The position numbers were made by a program, and so were the translations under genes. Under the pieces are notes generated by a model. It saw only the letters and a program-made list of their open reading frames with translations, was not told where the DNA came from and searched no databases. A stretch of DNA of 64,000 bases from Pseudomonas orientalis (GTDB lineage Bacteria; Pseudomonadota; Gammaproteobacteria; Pseudomonadales; Pseudomonadaceae), in contig NZ_CP094351.1 of NCBI RefSeq assembly GCF_022807995.1, positions 1,271,001 to 1,335,000 on the forward strand, written 5' to 3'. Positions 50,142-59,014 of the stretch are shown here, in pieces. Numbering within the stretch: the stretch's first letter is position 1; every line of letters starts with the position of its first letter.

Positions 50142-50425
50142 CGGCCGCCGATGAGTTCTGGCACGAACTGGTGTTGAACGGAGTGGGCGGCCGCACGATC
50201 GCCGAAGCCAAGGAACGCATGACCTATCACGAAGCCCTGGCCTGGGGACGCTATATCGACCGATATGGCTCCCTGCACGCCGGTAGGCGGCTGGAGGCGG
50301 GCAGCGCGCTGATAGCGCTGCAGACCCACCGGCTGGGCGGCGGCACGGCCGAGATGATTGACTTCATGCCCCATGAGCTGCGCCGGGGTGTGTCGCTCGA
50401 ACGTGCGATGAACGAGTGGCGTTAA
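50105..50425 (+). CDS. T extension of the tail chaperone, read by probable -1 frameshift
   Basis: The -1 frame opens at 50105, right after a stop at 50102, and overlaps the G gene; a GTG at 50171 is its only near start. With a slip at AAG (50132-50135) the product continues KELTAADEFWHELVLNGVGG and ends at 50425. This is the lambda G/GT arrangement. The T domain recruits the tape measure. The heptamer CGCAAAG is not the classic GGGAAAG. Confidence 0.65.
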   Translation, partial: GQWHPGWRRKELTAADEFWHELVLNGVGGRTIAEAKERMTYHEALAWGRYIDRYGSLHAGRRLEAGSALIALQTHRLGGGTAEMIDFMPHELRRGVSLERAMNEWR

Positions 50426-50446
50426 GGACGACGCCACTTTCTTTGA

Positions 50447-50467
50447 AACCCGTTTCGACGGGTTTTA
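50447..50467 (+). terminator. Small hairpin ahead of the tape measure gene
   Basis: AACCCGT-TTCG-ACGGGTT followed by TT, 20 bp before the tape measure ATG. Second member of the pre-gene hairpin set. Confidence 0.5.
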
Positions 50468-50487
50468 TCCATGACCCGGAGAAACCT

Positions 50488-51711
50488 ATGGCAACTGCTT
50501 CCCAGGGTAATCTGACGCTCAACCTCGGAAGCCTGGAGCAGGCCCTGGCGAAGGCGTCACGGATTACCGAAAACAGCATGCGCGAGATGCAGCAGAAGAT
50601 CGAGGACGCCGGTAAAAAGGTCAGCGCCTCTGCCGCAGCGGCGCTACAGGTCACGTCCGGCCAGTTCAAGGGCTTTCAACGGGCCTATGACCCGGCCACG
50701 GATGCGGCGGAAAAATTTATCCAGAAAAATGCGCAACTGGTGCAAGTGCTCAAGCAGAGCCAGGGGGCGCAGAATGATTTTGTTGGCGCGTTGGATGCGC
50801 AGTCCAGTTACACCGAGCGGGCGGGGCTGACGTTTCCAGTGGGTGGGCCATACGCAGAGGCTGTACCCACGCCTTCGGGTGACGAAGCGGCGATGGCGTT
50901 TTTGGACGATGCAAAGGCCCGGCAGGTAAAGAGCAACTTCGCCGAAATGACGCAGCTGCTTGATGACTGGCGTCAGGGCGCTAACAGTGCGTTCGATGAG
51001 TATTCGAACAAGGCAGGTACGGCGGCCGAACAATCGAAGGCAGTGTTTACCAGCGCTTTCGAGAAAATGGACCAGGCGGTGCTGATGTTCGCCACCACAG
51101 GCAAATTCAATTTTTCGGATTTCGCCACGTCAGTGCTCAAGGACATGGCCACGATGGCGGCCAAGACCGCGGCATCCAGTGCACTGAGTTCGTTGTTCGG
51201 GCTGGCCAGTTCGGCAGTGAGTGCCTGGTTGGGTAGCAGCACGCCGACTCCGACAACCACCAGTGTCGGTGCTAACAGCTACACCTTTAACCCCCAGCTC
51301 AACACGGCGGGTATTCATTACAACGCGAAAGGGAGCGCTTGGAACTACGGTGTTCAAGCCTTTGCCAATGGCGGCACCTTCACCAACTCCGTCGCCACTG
51401 GCCCAACGTTAGCCCCCATGGCTCTTTTCGGCGAAGCCGGCCCCGAAGCCATCATGCCTCTGAGCCGTGGCTCCGACGGCTCCCTGGGCGTGCGTGCACT
51501 GGGCAACGCTCAATCAGGCAGCACCAGCAGCAACCAAGTGGTGATCCAGCAAACCATCAATGTTGCCGACGGCCAGGGCTCAGGCACCGACACCAACGCC
51601 CAGAACGTCGCCCGCGCCTATGCCGGTTCCGCCCGCCAGGGCGCTGCCGAACAGATCGCCCGCGACCTCAAGCCGGGCGGGCAAATCTGGTCGGCCATCA
51701 ACGGCCGCTGA
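50488..51711 (+). CDS. Tape measure protein, unusually short
   Basis: 407 aa from the ATG at 50488. N-terminal helix-rich region (LEQALAKASRITENSMREMQ) and the lambda H-like C-terminal part (KFNFSDFATSVLKDMATMAA with a hydrophobic stretch near residue 230-255, then FGEAGPEAIMPLSRGSDG) are clear. Lambda H is about 850 aa; if tail length follows tape measure length this gives a tail roughly half as long. Residues about 100-150 could be a deletion joint. Confidence 0.82.
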   Translation: MATASQGNLTLNLGSLEQALAKASRITENSMREMQQKIEDAGKKVSASAAAALQVTSGQFKGFQRAYDPATDAAEKFIQKNAQLVQVLKQSQGAQNDFVGALDAQSSYTERAGLTFPVGGPYAEAVPTPSGDEAAMAFLDDAKARQVKSNFAEMTQLLDDWRQGANSAFDEYSNKAGTAAEQSKAVFTSAFEKMDQAVLMFATTGKFNFSDFATSVLKDMATMAAKTAASSALSSLFGLASSAVSAWLGSSTPTPTTTSVGANSYTFNPQLNTAGIHYNAKGSAWNYGVQAFANGGTFTNSVATGPTLAPMALFGEAGPEAIMPLSRGSDGSLGVRALGNAQSGSTSSNQVVIQQTINVADGQGSGTDTNAQNVARAYAGSARQGAAEQIARDLKPGGQIWSAINGR

Positions 51712-51739
51712 CCATCAACGGCTTACGCCTGGAGAAAAC

Positions 51740-52078
51740 ATGAGCACAGAAACTTTTACATGGGTGCCCAAAGTGGACCCCGTCGGCAGCGTCGAGTTTC
51801 GCCTGAAGACGGCCAAGTTCGGCGATGGCTACCAGCAGACGGCAGCGGACGGGATCAACAACAAAACCCAGTCCTGGCCACTGACGTTCGTGGGTGACGA
51901 GGCGCGCATCAAAGCGATCGTTGCTTTCCTTGATCGCCATGCCGGCGCCAAGGCGTTCAACTGGACCGCACCACTGGCAGAGCCTGCGTTGTATCGCTGC
52001 AAGGGTTACCAGCCCACGCCCATGGGCGCCGGGCTCTACTCCCTGACGGCGTCGTTCGAGCAAGCCTTCCACCCCTAG
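51740..52078 (+). CDS. Minor tail protein M
   Basis: 112 aa from the ATG at 51740 with TGGAGAAA upstream. Phage_min_tail features: FTWVPKVDPVGSVEFRLKTA, KFGDGYQQ, ending YSLTASFEQAF. It lies between tape measure and L as in lambda and F-pyocins; tail tip component. Confidence 0.85.
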   Translation: MSTETFTWVPKVDPVGSVEFRLKTAKFGDGYQQTAADGINNKTQSWPLTFVGDEARIKAIVAFLDRHAGAKAFNWTAPLAEPALYRCKGYQPTPMGAGLYSLTASFEQAFHP

Positions 52079-52098
52079 CGCCACCTGTGGCGCCCAGA

Positions 52099-52123
52099 CC
52101 CCGCGCTCAAGCGGGGTTTTCTT
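52099..52123 (+). terminator. Small hairpin ahead of the L gene
   Basis: CCCCGC-GCTCAA-GCGGGG followed by TTTTCTTT, 15 bp before the L ATG. Third of the pre-gene hairpin set. Confidence 0.55.
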
Positions 52124-52138
52124 TGCCCGGAGAATCAT

Positions 52139-52822
52139 ATGTCCATCACCGCAGATATCCAGACCCTGGAGCCCGGGGCCTGGGTGGAGCTTTTCGAGCT
52201 CGACGCCACTTCCCTGGGGGCCGAGTTGTACAGGTTCCATGGTTATCCTCAAGAATCGTCGATCTTCTGGCAGGGCCACGAGTATTCCCCCTGGCCGATC
52301 CAGGCCGAGGGTTTTGAAATGTCGGGGCATGGCACCCAACCGACGCCGACACTGGCCGTCGGCAACGTCGGTGGTTTCATCACGGCGCTGGTGCTGTATT
52401 TCGAAGACCTGGTAGGCGCGCGGCTGATCCGCCATCGCACTCTGGCCAAGTACCTCGACGGCCAGCCCGAAGCCGACCCGGAAGAGGAACTGCCGCCGGA
52501 CATCTGGTACGTCGAGCGCAAAGTCGCGGAAAGCAGCGAGACGGTGAAGTTCGAACTGGCCAGCGCGCTGGACTTCAATGGCGTGCAACTGCCACGTCGG
52601 CAGATCGTCGCCAACGTGTGCTGGTGGCTCAGTTGCGGCGGTTATCGTGGCCCCTATTGTGGCTACAACGGCGGGCCAGCGGCGGATGCCAATGATGTGA
52701 TCGTCACCGACGCGGCCAAGGATAAATGCGGTGGGCGGCTGACCAGCTGCAAGCTGCGTTTCGGCGAGAACAACCCACTGCCCTACGGCTCATTTCCGGC
52801 AGCCGGACTGTTGCGGAGCTGA
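52139..52822 (+). CDS. Minor tail protein L (iron-sulfur tail tip protein)
   Basis: 227 aa. Phage_tail_L features and a four-cysteine set in the C-terminal part (CWWLSCGGYRGPYCGYNGG and DKCGGRLTSCKLRFG), comparable to the [4Fe-4S] ligands of lambda gpL. It joins the tail tip to J. Confidence 0.86.
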   Translation: MSITADIQTLEPGAWVELFELDATSLGAELYRFHGYPQESSIFWQGHEYSPWPIQAEGFEMSGHGTQPTPTLAVGNVGGFITALVLYFEDLVGARLIRHRTLAKYLDGQPEADPEEELPPDIWYVERKVAESSETVKFELASALDFNGVQLPRRQIVANVCWWLSCGGYRGPYCGYNGGPAADANDVIVTDAAKDKCGGRLTSCKLRFGENNPLPYGSFPAAGLLRS

Positions 52823-52824
52823 GC

Positions 52825-53598
52825 ATGAACAAGACCAACCTGGCGGCGATTGCCCGGCACGCCGTGGCCGCGTATCCCCATGAGTGCTGCGGCCTGCTGA
52901 TTCGTGAAGGGCGCAAGCGTGTGTATGTGCCGTGTCGAAATACGGCGAGCACACCCAGCGAACACTTTCGCCTGGCGCCCGAGGACTACGCTGGCGCCGA
53001 AGAGCGGGGCGAGATCCTCGCAGTGGTGCACAGCCATCCGGATTGCCCGGCGACACCCAGTGAAGCAGACCGCGTGGCGTGTGAAGCCTCCGGGTTGCCT
53101 TGGCATATTGTTGCAGTACGCACCGGCGACGGTGGGCAGGTGTGCACCGGTGAATGGGCCAGTTGCACGCCAAACGGCTACCAGGCGCCCCTGATCGGTC
53201 GTGCCTTCGCCCACGGTGTGCACGACTGCCTGAGCATCATCCTCGACTACTACCGCCGCGAGCTGGACATCGAGCTTGGCGATTATCAGCGTGAAGACGG
53301 TTGGTGGGAAACGGGCGGCAATCTCTACCTGGACAACCTCCCGGCCGCCGGCTTCGTGCAGGTCAGCCAACTGCAGCAGGGCGATATCGTGCTGATGCAG
53401 ATCCGCTCGCCAGTGCCCAACCATGCCGCGATCTACCTGGCCGACGGGGTGCTGCAAAGCGAACCCGAACATTACCCGGCCCCAGGTTCCATCCTGCACC
53501 ACCTGTATGGCCGCGACAGCAAGCGCGATACCTACGGTGGCTATTGGGGCGAGGTGACGGTGAGCTATTGGCGACACGGCTTGCGGGCCAAACACTAA
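52825..53598 (+). CDS. Tail tip peptidase K (JAMM plus NlpC/P60)
   Basis: 257 aa, directly after L. N-terminal JAMM/Mov34 domain with the zinc motif HSHPDCPATPSEAD, then an NlpC/P60 domain with the cysteine in HDCLSIILDY and the histidine in NHAAIYLADG. In lambda-like tails K is needed for tip assembly and the NlpC part may open peptidoglycan. Confidence 0.88.
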   Translation: MNKTNLAAIARHAVAAYPHECCGLLIREGRKRVYVPCRNTASTPSEHFRLAPEDYAGAEERGEILAVVHSHPDCPATPSEADRVACEASGLPWHIVAVRTGDGGQVCTGEWASCTPNGYQAPLIGRAFAHGVHDCLSIILDYYRRELDIELGDYQREDGWWETGGNLYLDNLPAAGFVQVSQLQQGDIVLMQIRSPVPNHAAIYLADGVLQSEPEHYPAPGSILHHLYGRDSKRDTYGGYWGEVTVSYWRHGLRAKH

Positions 53599-53631
53599 CC
53601 ACATCGGCGGATCATTCGCCTGGAGGATGCC

Positions 53632-54261
53632 ATGCATCATGAAAAAGTCAGGACGGTGCGCCTCTACGGCAGCCTGGGCGCCAGCTTCGGGCGCGTGCAT
53701 CGGTTGGCGGTGAGCAATGCTTCGGAAGCGATCCATGCGCTGTGCATTCTGGTGCCGGGGTTTGAGCGTTTCCTGATGGAGTCCAAGGACCGGGGCGTGA
53801 CGTATTCGATTTTCCTGGGCCGAGACAATATTGGCCAGGATCGTCTCAAGGCACCTCCAGGCGCTGCGGATATCCGTATCGCACCGGTGCTGATGGGCAG
53901 CAAGCGCGCAGGGTCGATGCAAACCATTATTGGCGTGGCCTTGATCGTTGCTGCGTCGTACTTCTCTGGCGGCCTGGCGTCGGGCAGTTCCTCTGCCTTG
54001 ATCGGTGCTTCGTCCACCACCGGTTGGACCTTTGCCGCGAGCATGGGGATTTCCATGGCCATGGGTGGTGTCGCGCAGTTGATGTCCCCGATGGCCAAAG
54101 GCCTGGGCACCATGGACCGCCCGGAAAACCGTGCGAGCTACAGCTTCAATGGGCCGGTCAATACCAGTATTCAAGGCAGCCCGGTGGGCCTGCTTTATGG
54201 CCAGTTGACGGTGGGTAGCGCGGTAATCAGCGCGGGCATCTATGCACAGGACCAGCTATGA
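53632..54261 (+). CDS. Tail assembly protein I, first copy
   Basis: 209 aa. Lambda I-type: N-terminal RTVRLYGSLGASFGRVHRLA, a hydrophobic middle (residues about 95-150) and a C-terminal SYSFNGPVNTSIQGSPVGLL. It overlaps the second I gene by 4 bp. Clearly paralogous to that gene along its whole length. Confidence 0.84.
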   Translation: MHHEKVRTVRLYGSLGASFGRVHRLAVSNASEAIHALCILVPGFERFLMESKDRGVTYSIFLGRDNIGQDRLKAPPGAADIRIAPVLMGSKRAGSMQTIIGVALIVAASYFSGGLASGSSSALIGASSTTGWTFAASMGISMAMGGVAQLMSPMAKGLGTMDRPENRASYSFNGPVNTSIQGSPVGLLYGQLTVGSAVISAGIYAQDQL

Positions 54262-54917
54262 GGAAGATTGCGGTGACTTCGAATTCCCAAGCGTGTTTGC
54301 CGGCTTTACCCCATGTCGCCGCTGACAAGGTGCGCACGGTCCGCCTGTATGGCGTGCTGGGCGCGCGCTTTGGCAGAGTGCATCGGTTGGCGGTCAGTAG
54401 CGTTTCAGAAGCCATCCGAGCCCTGAGCGTCCTTCTGCCTGGCTTTGGACGTTTCCTGATGGAATCCAAAGACAACGGGCTGACCTACTCGGTGTTCATG
54501 GGCAAGCGCAACATTCCCCAGGAGCACCTCGGTGCCCCGGTCGGCAATGACGACATCCGTTTGGCGCCAGTGCTGATCGGCAGCAAGCGCGCGGGCGCCC
54601 TGCAGACCATTGTCGGCGCGGTGCTGATCGTCGTTGGCGCGATTATCACAGGCGGTACCTTTGGTGCCGGCGCACCGTTTGGTTCGGGCCTGATCATGAT
54701 GGGCGCCTCCATGGTAATGGGAGGCGTGGTGCAGATGTTGTCACCCGTACCCAAGGGCCTGGCGGCGCAGGATGGCCCCAACAACCGCGCCAGCTACAGC
54801 TTCAACGGACCGGTCAACACCAGTGCCCAGGGCAACCCGGTAGGCCTGCTTTACGGCCAACTGATCGTCGGCAGCTCCGTGATCAGCGCCGGGATCTACA
54901 CCCAGGATCAACTCTAA
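54258..54917 (+). CDS. Tail assembly protein I, second copy
   Basis: 219 aa. Same layout as the first copy (RTVRLYGVLGARFGRVHRLA ... SYSFNGPVNTSAQGNPVGLL) with a longer N-terminus and many substitutions. Two I genes in tandem are not in lambda or F-pyocins as I know them. It may have diverged in function or be spare. Confidence 0.82.
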   Translation: MRKIAVTSNSQACLPALPHVAADKVRTVRLYGVLGARFGRVHRLAVSSVSEAIRALSVLLPGFGRFLMESKDNGLTYSVFMGKRNIPQEHLGAPVGNDDIRLAPVLIGSKRAGALQTIVGAVLIVVGAIITGGTFGAGAPFGSGLIMMGASMVMGGVVQMLSPVPKGLAAQDGPNNRASYSFNGPVNTSAQGNPVGLLYGQLIVGSSVISAGIYTQDQL

Positions 54918-54936
54918 CGTTCCTGCTCTTCAACCA

Positions 54937-54958
54937 GCCCGCCAAGTGCGGGCTTTAT
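54937..54958 (+). terminator. Small hairpin ahead of the J gene
   Basis: GCCCGC-CAAGT-GCGGGC then TTTATTT, 19 bp before the J ATG. Fourth of the pre-gene hairpin set. Confidence 0.6.
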
Positions 54959-54976
54959 TTCGCCTGAAGGAAAGCC

Positions 54977-57900
54977 ATGACTGACCTCACTCTCGCTGGC
55001 AGCAAAGGCGGTGCGTCCAAACCCCGTCCCTCCGTGGAGGCGCCAGACAGCCTGCAAAGTACGGCCTATGCCCGTATCCTTGATCTCGTCAGCGAAGGCG
55101 AGATTGTCGGTTTGAAAAACGATAAACGCTCGGTGTTTCTCGACGAGACCCCGCTGGCCAACGCCGATGGCAGCCTCAACTTCAGTGGCGTGACCCTCGA
55201 CACCCGCAATGGCAGCCAGGACCAGTCACATATCCCTGGCTTCCCAGCGGTGGAAAACGAAAGCCCGGTTTCCATCGAGCTGCGCAGCGATCAGCCCTGG
55301 ACCAAGTCCTACTCCAACCTGCAATTGTCGGCAGTACGGATACGCCTGGCGGTCACGCGGCTGTCGCAGACCAACACCAGCAACGGCGACACCAACGGTT
55401 ATACCGTGCAGTACGCCATCGACCTGTCCACCGACGGCGGTGCTTTTACAGAGGTGCTGGCGGCAGCGTTCAGTGGCAAAACCACCACCAAGTACGAACG
55501 TTCCCATCGCGTTGACTTGCCCGCTGCCAAAGTGGGCTGGGCTCTGCGAGTACGCCGGATCACACCCAACTCCACCAGTGGCACGATTGCCGATACCACC
55601 ACCGTGGAGTCGTCCACCGAGGTGATTGACGCCAAGCTGCGCTACCCGGGTTCGGCGCTGATCGGCCTGCAGTTCGATGCCGCGCAGTTTCAGTCGATTC
55701 CCTCGCGCTCCTTCGAACTGCGCGGGCGCATCATCAGGGTGCCGAGTAATTACGACCCGCAAACCCGCACCTACAGCGGTGTATGGGACGGTACGTTCAA
55801 ATCCGCCTGGACCGACAACCCGGCGTGGATCTACTACGACCTGCTGTTGCACCAACGCTATGGCCTGGGCCACCTGCTCAACGCCGGCCAAGTGGATAAG
55901 TGGGAGCTGTACCGCATCGGCCAGTACTGCGACCAGCCTGTGTCCGACGGCAAGGGCGGTACCGAACCGCGCTTCACCTGCAACTTGTATCTGTCGGTGC
56001 GTGCCGATGCACTGAAGGTGCTGCAAGACCTGGCGACCACCTTCCGGGGCATGGCCTATTGGGGGGCCGGTTCCGTGATGGCCGTGGCGGATATGCCGGA
56101 AGACCCGGTGTACACCTACGCCAACGCCAACGTCATCGGTGGGCAGTTCATCTACGGCGGCTCGGCGAAAAAGACCCGATACACCGTTGCCTTGGTCAGC
56201 TGGAATGACCCGACGGATTTCTATCGCCAGAAGGTGCAATACGTCGACGACGCCGAAGGCATTGCGCGCTACGGCATCCAGCAAACCGAAATCAGCGCCA
56301 CCGGTTGCACCTCCCAGGCGCAAGCCCAGCGCATCGGCAAATGGGCATTGCTGACCAACCGCCTGGAAACCGAAAGCGTGACCTTCGCGGTCGGCCTCGA
56401 CGGTACCCTGGCACGCCCCGGTCAGATCATCCGCGTGGCCGATAACGACCGCGCCGGCCGCCGCATAGGCGGGCGCCTGCGTGCTGCCACCCTCGACACC
56501 CTGACCCTGGATGCTGAAGTCACCGCCACTGCCGGCGACACCATCACCCTGGTGACGCCCAACGGCAGGGTTGTGTCCCGGGAGGTCAAGTCCGTAAGTG
56601 CCGCAGGCGCGGATGAGCAACTGGTAGTGCTGCAAACCAGGCTAGACGAACTGCCCCCGGCCCAATCGATCTGGGCTATCGATTCGGCGACCCTGGCTTT
56701 GCAACAGTTCCGCGTATTGTCGATTTCCGAAGACTTTTCGGATGACGAAATCAAATACAGCCTCAGCGCGGTCAAGCACGTACCGAGCAAATTTGCCGCC
56801 ATCGACAACGGCGCGAAAATCGACAGCCCGCCGATCACTATGATCCCGCCGAGCGTGCAAGCGGCACCGACCGGCGTGACGGTCACCAATGACCATTTCG
56901 TTGAGCAAGGCAGTGCGATCAATGTCATGACCATCGACTGGCAGCGAGCGGCCAATGCCATTGCCTATGAGGCTTACTGGCGCAAGAACGACGGTGAATG
57001 GATCTACGCGGGTCGCACGGGTGGCAGTTCTATCGAGGTGTCCGGAATTTATGCCGGGCGCTATGTGGCCAAGGTGCGGGCGATCAACGCGCTGGATATC
57101 GGCTCGTTGTACAGCGAGTCGGTGGAGGCTGTGCTCAACGGCAAGACCTCCCTGCCACCTACTGTTGCTGCGCTGACGACGGAATCGTTGGTGTTTGCGA
57201 TCAAGGTGAAGTGGCAGATTCCGCAGGGAGTGAGCACTGCGGATTTGCAGCGCACGGAGATCTGGTACGGGAAAACCGCTGATTTGGCGATGGCGACCAA
57301 GTTGGGGGATTACGCGTACCCGCAGACTGACTTGACCATGATGGGGCTTGCGGCGGGGGCGTCGTTGTTCTTCTGGGCGCGGTTGGTGGATCGCACGGGC
57401 AATATCGGGCCGTGGTTTCCGACAGGCACAGGGACTAATGGGCAGGCCAGTTCGGATGCTTCACCGATCCTGGATCTGATCGCAGGGAAGATTGGTGAAA
57501 CGGAGTTGGGTAAGCACCTGTTAGATCGCATTGAGCTGATTGACGGTGAGGGCGTGGGCTCGGTCAATGAGCGCCTGGACAAGACGCGCAAGGATCTGGA
57601 AGGGCTGGTTGATCAGGTAACGGATGCGTTGCTGTTTGATTCGGCCAAGGTATATGCCAGTGGTGAGTTTGTACGGTGGGGCAATCACCTTTACCAGGCT
57701 GTTGCTTCGGTGCCTGCTGGAAATGCACCACCCAATGCAACGTATTGGTTGGATATCGGCACGCTTGTGCAAACCACTGCGGCACTGGCGACACAAATAC
57801 AGCAGAACTCGGCGGCAATTGCTCAGCATGGCAACGACATTAACGCTCAGGCCCAGCAACTGAATGCTGTGAGGGTCACGGTTGATGATCCGCTCACGGG

Positions 57901-59014
57901 CGTAAGCGCTACAGCTAATGGGTTGAACGCTGTCAAGGCTACGGTGACCACACTGGATGGCAAGGTCACTAACACGGCAGAACGGGTAGATGGCATCTCC
58001 TTGCAGGTTAACCCTTCTATGCAAGGTGACGAAACTGAGTGGCAGGGGTCCGAGCGGCAGAGCGTCGGCGTCTGGTCGATTCAGTCGGCGATTATCGAGG
58101 GCGATCTGATCCAGGGGCTGCGCACGGACGTATTGGAGGTAAAAAATACTGCGAACTTGGCGGCTGTTCAGTCTGAACGGACTGCGCGTATTAGTGCCGA
58201 CGGGGTATTGGGCAGCAGGATCGACAGCGTCATGGCGCAAGCCGATGCCAACAAGGCGGCTGTTCAGTCTGAGCAGACGGCTCGTATCAATGCTGATGGA
58301 GCACTGGGCGGCAGGATTGACACGACTATGGCGCAGACCCGCGCCAACAAGGCGGCTGTTCAGTCCGAGCAGATTGCCCGTATCAATGCCGATGGAGCGC
58401 TGGGTAGCAGAATTGATACTGCCACTGCACAAACCTACGCCAACAAAGCGGCTGTTCAGGACGAGATCATCGCACGAACAAGCGGCGACCAGGCTCTCGG
58501 TCAACGTATCGACACCGTCCAGACCACTGTAGGTGGTCACACATTGGCTATCCAGACCAACTCGACGGCCATTCAAACAGTTGACGGTAAGGTCTCGGCC
58601 AACTGGTCCGTGCGCATGCAGTACGACGCGGGCAAAGGGCAGTATTCCTATGCCGGTATCGGGCTTGGGTTGGAAAACGGGCCGGGTGGGTTGGAAAGTC
58701 AGTTCATCATCAGTGCTGATCGATTTGCGGTTGGCCAGAAAAACCAATTCCCATTCGTTATTCAGAACGGTCAAACGATTATTGCTGATGCGTTTATTGG
58801 GAATGGAACTATTACCAATGCCAAGATCGGTAATTATATTCAGTCCAATAATTATGTCGCCGGTAGTACCGGGTGGCGGCTGTTCTTTGACGGCACCTTC
58901 GAAATGAATGGCGTCGTACCAGGGCAGGGCCGCTCTACCATGACACATCGCTCTATGCGTTTTTGGGATAGTAATAACGTTAAGCGAGTTCAACTTGGAG
59001 ATTTAACCGAATGA
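54977..59014 (+). CDS. Tail tip/central fibre protein J
   Basis: 1345 aa, longer than lambda J (1132 aa). N-terminal J-type domain (QSTAYARILDLVSEGEIVGL, LLHQRYGLGHLLNAGQVDKW, TFRGMAYWGAGSVMAVADMP), fibronectin-III-like part about 640-800 (MIPPSVQAAPTGVTVTNDHF on), a helical stalk with four tandem 32-aa repeats (residues 1060-1187), and a C-terminal domain with Phe/Trp/Gly-rich receptor-like sequence (QYSYAGIGLGLENGPGG). Probable host-recognition protein. Overlaps the next gene by 4 bp. Confidence 0.9.
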   Translation: MTDLTLAGSKGGASKPRPSVEAPDSLQSTAYARILDLVSEGEIVGLKNDKRSVFLDETPLANADGSLNFSGVTLDTRNGSQDQSHIPGFPAVENESPVSIELRSDQPWTKSYSNLQLSAVRIRLAVTRLSQTNTSNGDTNGYTVQYAIDLSTDGGAFTEVLAAAFSGKTTTKYERSHRVDLPAAKVGWALRVRRITPNSTSGTIADTTTVESSTEVIDAKLRYPGSALIGLQFDAAQFQSIPSRSFELRGRIIRVPSNYDPQTRTYSGVWDGTFKSAWTDNPAWIYYDLLLHQRYGLGHLLNAGQVDKWELYRIGQYCDQPVSDGKGGTEPRFTCNLYLSVRADALKVLQDLATTFRGMAYWGAGSVMAVADMPEDPVYTYANANVIGGQFIYGGSAKKTRYTVALVSWNDPTDFYRQKVQYVDDAEGIARYGIQQTEISATGCTSQAQAQRIGKWALLTNRLETESVTFAVGLDGTLARPGQIIRVADNDRAGRRIGGRLRAATLDTLTLDAEVTATAGDTITLVTPNGRVVSREVKSVSAAGADEQLVVLQTRLDELPPAQSIWAIDSATLALQQFRVLSISEDFSDDEIKYSLSAVKHVPSKFAAIDNGAKIDSPPITMIPPSVQAAPTGVTVTNDHFVEQGSAINVMTIDWQRAANAIAYEAYWRKNDGEWIYAGRTGGSSIEVSGIYAGRYVAKVRAINALDIGSLYSESVEAVLNGKTSLPPTVAALTTESLVFAIKVKWQIPQGVSTADLQRTEIWYGKTADLAMATKLGDYAYPQTDLTMMGLAAGASLFFWARLVDRTGNIGPWFPTGTGTNGQASSDASPILDLIAGKIGETELGKHLLDRIELIDGEGVGSVNERLDKTRKDLEGLVDQVTDALLFDSAKVYASGEFVRWGNHLYQAVASVPAGNAPPNATYWLDIGTLVQTTAALATQIQQNSAAIAQHGNDINAQAQQLNAVRVTVDDPLTGVSATANGLNAVKATVTTLDGKVTNTAERVDGISLQVNPSMQGDETEWQGSERQSVGVWSIQSAIIEGDLIQGLRTDVLEVKNTANLAAVQSERTARISADGVLGSRIDSVMAQADANKAAVQSEQTARINADGALGGRIDTTMAQTRANKAAVQSEQIARINADGALGSRIDTATAQTYANKAAVQDEIIARTSGDQALGQRIDTVQTTVGGHTLAIQTNSTAIQTVDGKVSANWSVRMQYDAGKGQYSYAGIGLGLENGPGGLESQFIISADRFAVGQKNQFPFVIQNGQTIIADAFIGNGTITNAKIGNYIQSNNYVAGSTGWRLFFDGTFEMNGVVPGQGRSTMTHRSMRFWDSNNVKRVQLGDLTE
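58154..58537 (+). repeat. Four tandem 96-bp repeats in the J stalk
   Basis: Copies begin at 58154, 58250, 58346 and 58442, each encoding 32 residues of the type NKAAVQSEQTARINADGALG plus RIDT and AQT; the last has diverged. The spacing is exact, so copy-number change would keep the frame and only lengthen or shorten the stalk. Confidence 0.9.
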
